DNA of 64,000 bases from assembly GCA_937900415.1 (NCBI GenBank), contig CALCEY010000012.1, forward strand, positions 140,640 through 204,639, read 5' to 3'. Below the pieces are notes generated by a model that was given only the letters and a program-made list of their open reading frames with translations, was not told where the DNA came from and made no database searches. How positions within the stretch are numbered: the first letter of the stretch is position 1; each line of letters begins with the position of its first letter. The DNA is from an uncultured Clostridia bacterium (GTDB taxonomy: Bacteria > Bacillota > Clostridia > Peptostreptococcales > Anaerovoracaceae). Of this stretch, positions 60,629-64,000 are shown in pieces. A program made the position numbers and the translations under genes.

Positions 60629-61564
60629 ATGCTTAAGTACATAATAAAGCGAGTTTTACTTCTAATTCCGGTAATATTAGGAACCTCCGCGCTGGTTTTT
60701 TTCATTATGGCTTTGGCTCCGGGCGACCCTGCTACTGCAATTTTAGGCGCTGATGCAGAGCCTGAGGCTATTGAATATCTCAGAGAAGAATTAGGCTTAA
60801 ATGATCCTGAAATCGTACAATACGGACGTTATATGTGGGATTTGGTTCATGGAGACTTAGGTGAATCCTATTTGACCGGCAAACCGGTTTTAGAAGAATA
60901 TTTTTCACGTTTTCCGGCGACGTTTAAGCTGACGTTATGGTCTATGATTGTAGCTTTAATTATTTCCATCCCTATCGGTGTTATTTCTGCGGTAAAACAG
61001 TATTCGCTGATAGACAATGTAGGTATGGTTGCGGCGTTAGCAGGCTTATCTATCCCTAATTTCTGGCTTGGACTTATGTTAATTATGGTATTTTCTCTTA
61101 ATCTCGGACTTTTACCGTCAGGAGGAGCGACGGCTCCCGGAGCAGTTATTTTGCCGGCAATCACGATAGGAACAGGAATGACGGCAACCATTACAAGAAT
61201 GACTCGTTCTTCAATGCTTGAGACGGTGCGGCAGGATTATATAAGGACGGCAAGGGCTAAGGGCGTAAGCCGCAGAAAAGTAATTACAAAGCATGCGCTC
61301 AGAAATGCGATGATTCCTATAGTAACAGTGGTGTGTATGAATTTCGGCTATTGCTTAGCCGGCGCGGCCACAAGCGAGGTTGTTTTCTCGTGGCCGGGCA
61401 TAGGAAGACTGACGATAGACGCGATTAACTCTCAGGACAGACCGCTTGCCATAGGCTGTCTTATCATGACTGCAATCATGATAAGTATCTGTAATGTAGT
61501 TATGGACATATTATATTCTGTTATCGACCCTAGAATACGTTTATCAGGGGGTGGAAAAAAGTAA
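60629..61564 (+). CDS. Peptide ABC transporter permease (DppB/OppB type)
   Basis: 311 residues with six membrane helices. The EAA loop region is RTARAKGVSRRKVITKHALRNAMIPIVTV. It pairs with the following permease to form the channel. The stop shares one base with the next start. Confidence 0.94.
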   Translation: MLKYIIKRVLLLIPVILGTSALVFFIMALAPGDPATAILGADAEPEAIEYLREELGLNDPEIVQYGRYMWDLVHGDLGESYLTGKPVLEEYFSRFPATFKLTLWSMIVALIISIPIGVISAVKQYSLIDNVGMVAALAGLSIPNFWLGLMLIMVFSLNLGLLPSGGATAPGAVILPAITIGTGMTATITRMTRSSMLETVRQDYIRTARAKGVSRRKVITKHALRNAMIPIVTVVCMNFGYCLAGAATSEVVFSWPGIGRLTIDAINSQDRPLAIGCLIMTAIMISICNVVMDILYSVIDPRIRLSGGGKK

Positions 61565-62460
61565 TGAAAAAGAAGAAAAAAGACAGCAACGCAGTTTCTA
61601 CAGGCCGTAAGAATATAAGCAAGGGCAGAGACATATGGAATCGGTTTAAACGAAACAAAAGCGCCCTTGTCGGAATGGCGATAACAATTATCTTTGTATT
61701 CATAGCCGTTTTCGCTCCTTTGCTTGTTGACTATGACGAGGAAGTAATAAAAGTGGACGTTCCTAACAGGCTTCAGCTTCCCGGAGGAGATCATCCTCTT
61801 GGAACGGACGAAGCCGGGCGTGATATTCTTGCACGTCTGATATATGCCTCCAGAATGTCGCTTGCTATCGGTGTAATGGCGGTCACATGCTCTATAGCTG
61901 CCGGAATAGTTTTAGGCTCCATAGCCGGTTACTATGGAGGAAAAATAGAAACAGTCATAATGAGAATATGTGATATATTCGATGGAGTACCGAGCTTCCT
62001 TTTGGCATTAACAATAACGGCAGCCTTTGGCGCAAGCGTGTTTACTTTAATGCTGGCGATAGCAATAGGGGGATTTGCGGGACAGTCGCGTATCATACGA
62101 GGAGCTGTTTTGACAGTTAAAGGACAGGAGTATGTAGAAGCCGCCAAAGCTCTTGGTGCGAAAAACCGGCAGATCATATTCTATCATATAATTCCAAATT
62201 GCATGGCTGTAATCATCGTTCAATTCAGCGTTAAAATAGCAGAGGGAATACTGACGGCTTCCGCTCTCAGTTTCCTTGGGCTTGGCGTTCTGCCGCCGGA
62301 TCCGGAATGGGGCGCTATGCTTGCGGGAGGCCGCGCATATCTTCTCGACAATCCGTACCTGACGCTGTTCCCGGGACTTTGCATTATGGTTGTCATTCTG
62401 GCGTTCAACATGCTGGGAGACGGTCTTCGTGACTCACTTGACCCGAGACTTAAGAGATAG
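61564..62460 (+). CDS. Peptide ABC transporter permease (DppC/OppC type)
   Basis: 298 residues. A cytoplasmic Lys-rich start is followed by six helices; the N-terminal RFKRNKSALVGM segment and HPLGTDEAGRDILARLIYASRMSLAIG are typical. The EAA loop is EAAKALGAKNRQIIFYHIIPN. It forms the channel with the previous gene product. Confidence 0.94.
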   Translation: MKKKKKDSNAVSTGRKNISKGRDIWNRFKRNKSALVGMAITIIFVFIAVFAPLLVDYDEEVIKVDVPNRLQLPGGDHPLGTDEAGRDILARLIYASRMSLAIGVMAVTCSIAAGIVLGSIAGYYGGKIETVIMRICDIFDGVPSFLLALTITAAFGASVFTLMLAIAIGGFAGQSRIIRGAVLTVKGQEYVEAAKALGAKNRQIIFYHIIPNCMAVIIVQFSVKIAEGILTASALSFLGLGVLPPDPEWGAMLAGGRAYLLDNPYLTLFPGLCIMVVILAFNMLGDGLRDSLDPRLKR

Positions 62461-62471
62461 GAGGCATGGAG

Positions 62472-63464
62472 ATGGAAAATAAAAAAAATGATGAAATTTT
62501 ACGCGTAGAGGATTTGACCGTATATTATGAAACCGATGAAGGAACTGCAAAAGCAGTCAACGACGTGACGTTTTCGGTAAAGAAAGGCAGGACTCTCGGC
62601 CTTGTCGGAGAAACAGGCGCCGGTAAAACCACAATAGCCCTTTCAATTCTGCGCCTTGTACCTGACCCGACCGGAGTAATCAAGAGCGGCAAGGTTATTC
62701 TTGATGGTATGGACATCTATTCTCTTACGGAAGGCGAAATGGATATGGTGAGAGGTCATCATGCTTCGATGATTTTTCAGGATCCTATGACGGCCTTGAA
62801 TCCTGTTATGACAGTCGGAGATCAGATTGCAGAAACGTTGAGGATACATCAGGGCTTAAATAAAGCAGAATCAAAGGCAAAGGCAGAGGAGATGCTATCG
62901 ACGGTGGGTATTCCTCCTGAAAGAGCGAAAGAATATCCCCATCAGTTTTCCGGCGGCATGAAGCAGCGTGTAATAATTGCAATCGCTTTGGCATGCAGCC
63001 CTAAACTGATGATTGCGGATGAACCTACTACTGCCCTGGACGTGACTATTCAGGCCCAGGTTTTGCGCAAGATGAAGGAGCTCAAAGCGCAATACGACAT
63101 GTCCATGATTATGATAACTCATGACCTTGGCATCATAGCTCAGATGTGTGATGAGGTTGCCGTAATCTATGCGGGGAGCATAATAGAATACGGTCTGTTG
63201 CGCGAGGTATTTAAGGATACGAGGCATCCATATACTCAAGGGCTCTTCGATTCGCTTCCCAAGATTAACGACGATCGTGAAATGCTCAAACCGATTCCGG
63301 GACAAATGCTTGACCCTATGGAGCTTCCGGAGGGATGTGCCTTTGCTCCGCGGTGCAGGTATGCTACAGAAAAATGTAAACAGGGAGTTCCGGCAAAGAC
63401 TTATTTCGGCGATACACATTATGTTGCCTGCTGGCGCTATGAAGACCCTGAGTTCAAGTTATAG
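62472..63464 (+). CDS. Peptide ABC transporter ATPase (DppD/OppD type)
   Basis: 330 residues from the ATG at 62472, which is seven bases after GGAGG; an ATG at 62466 is too close to it. Walker A is GETGAGKT (about 43-50), the signature FSGGMKQRV is canonical and Walker B is LMIADEPTTALD. The C-terminal Cys cluster (CAFAPRCRYATEKC...C) is the oligopeptide transporter extension, in other members an iron-sulfur site. Confidence 0.94.
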   Translation: MENKKNDEILRVEDLTVYYETDEGTAKAVNDVTFSVKKGRTLGLVGETGAGKTTIALSILRLVPDPTGVIKSGKVILDGMDIYSLTEGEMDMVRGHHASMIFQDPMTALNPVMTVGDQIAETLRIHQGLNKAESKAKAEEMLSTVGIPPERAKEYPHQFSGGMKQRVIIAIALACSPKLMIADEPTTALDVTIQAQVLRKMKELKAQYDMSMIMITHDLGIIAQMCDEVAVIYAGSIIEYGLLREVFKDTRHPYTQGLFDSLPKINDDREMLKPIPGQMLDPMELPEGCAFAPRCRYATEKCKQGVPAKTYFGDTHYVACWRYEDPEFKL

Positions 63465-63475
63465 GAGGTGACGTC

Positions 63476-64000
63476 ATGAGTGAACATTTACTTGAAGTCA
63501 ACCATCTGAAGAAATATTTCAAAACGCATAAAGGAACGCTTCAGGCTGTAGACGATATTTCCTTTACTCTTGACGCCGGCAGAACCCTCGGTTTGGTGGG
63601 CGAATCCGGCTGCGGCAAATCTACGACCGGAAGAGCTATCCTCAGGCTGACCGAGCCAACGTCAGGCGAAATTATTTTTGAGGGAAAAGACGTCGCCAAG
63701 ATGAAAAGCAGTGAAATGCACGAGATGCGGCGCAACATGCAGATGATATTCCAAGACCCGTTTTCATCGCTCAATCCGAGAAAAACAGTGGAAGAACTCA
63801 TCGCAGAGCCGTTGAAATGGTATAAAGTGCATAAATCTAAAGCAGAAAAAGCCGCTCACGTTTCCAAGCTGATGGAAACCGTAGGACTGGCTTCTCGTTT
63901 GGCAAACGTCTATCCTCACGAGCTCGACGGAGGCCGTCGTCAGCGTATAGGTATTGCAAGAGCTCTTGCTCTTGACCCAAAATTCATCGTGTGCGACGAG
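63476..64000 (+). CDS. Peptide ABC transporter ATPase (DppF/OppF type), 3' end cut by the window
   Basis: 175 codons are visible, ending at the Walker B Asp-Glu. AGGAGG precedes the ATG. Walker A GESGCGKS is intact. The signature motif reads LDGGR (HELDGGRRQR) instead of LSGGQ, so one composite ATP site may be altered; related clostridial ATPases may share this variant (my recollection, unverified). It would power the transporter with the upstream ATPase. Confidence 0.92.
   Translation, partial: MSEHLLEVNHLKKYFKTHKGTLQAVDDISFTLDAGRTLGLVGESGCGKSTTGRAILRLTEPTSGEIIFEGKDVAKMKSSEMHEMRRNMQMIFQDPFSSLNPRKTVEELIAEPLKWYKVHKSKAEKAAHVSKLMETVGLASRLANVYPHELDGGRRQRIGIARALALDPKFIVCDE

Noticed and set aside
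1..64000. CRISPR arrays, rRNA genes, insertion sequences and intact prophage
   Set aside because: No regularly spaced repeats, rRNA-like stretches, transposase genes or phage structural genes were seen on either strand.

Overview
The window is the replication-origin region of a low-GC, Gram-positive, spore-forming anaerobe of the class Clostridia. Evidence for this is the classical origin gene order (rpmH-rnpA-yidD-yidC-jag to the left, dnaA-dnaN-recF to the right), the sporulation genes yabP and yabQ, an in-frame UGA selenoprotein, a TM-less GdpP, sigma-54 control of peptide use and a CoA-transferase typical of amino-acid/butyrate fermenters. A member of the Peptostreptococcales/Anaerovoracaceae group is plausible, but that is inference. 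Transcription direction flips at the origin (about 48.0-49.9 kb): nearly all genes from 22 to 47 kb are on the minus strand and all genes after 48.4 kb are on the plus strand, co-oriented with the two replication forks.

Region by region. 0-6 kb: the end of a sensor kinase with its PepSY target gene, a CoA-transferase, tRNA-Arg(CCU), a small selenoprotein, a flavin reductase and an orphan gene. 6-10.2 kb: a thiol-redox island (TlpA/ResA-like protein, CcdA, thioredoxin reductase, two thioredoxins, a rhodanese) around a divergent Crp/Fnr regulator. 10.2-15.3 kb: a MerR regulator facing a GNAT gene and a heterodimeric ABC exporter behind a MerR-type promoter with a 19-bp spacer. 15.4-15.8 kb: tRNA-Pro(CGG) with a possible integrase tail beside its 3' end. 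16.2-21.9 kb: a TetR-headed operon with a DUF308 membrane protein, an MMPL transporter and an exported LxxG-repeat protein. 21.9-24.5 kb: cysteine desulfurase-like enzyme, YdcF-like protein, GNAT.

24.5-47.1 kb is chromosome housekeeping on the minus strand: an LTA-synthase-like sulfatase, rsmA, rnmV, divIC-like, yabQ, yabP, a LysM/G5/M23 endopeptidase, a DnaD-domain protein, a DUF1858 protein, dnaB, rplI, gdpP, an intergenic pair of perfect 88-bp repeats, a SprT-like gene, DUF1294, parB, parA, a perfect parS site, noc, rsmG, mnmG, mnmE, jag, yidC, yidD, rnpA and rpmH. 47.2-49.9 kb holds a TM-anchored protein gene with a G9 tract and the bipartite oriC, with DnaA boxes on both sides of dnaA and a DnaA-trio array next to dnaN. 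dnaN and recF are separated by an XRE regulator instead of the usual S4-domain gene.

52.6-64 kb reads as one functional unit for peptide and proline-type amino-acid use: a proline-racemase-family enzyme and an M20 dipeptidase behind a sigma-54 promoter, a two-component system (extracellular solute-binding sensor kinase plus NtrC-type activator), and a dpp/opp-type peptide ABC transporter behind a second sigma-54 promoter. A recurrent palindrome (YGCAA-N3-TTGCR) occurs as spaced pairs in both flanking operons and is the best candidate binding site of the activator. The last gene runs off the right edge and the first gene off the left edge. All functional assignments come from reading the sequence; no database search was run.
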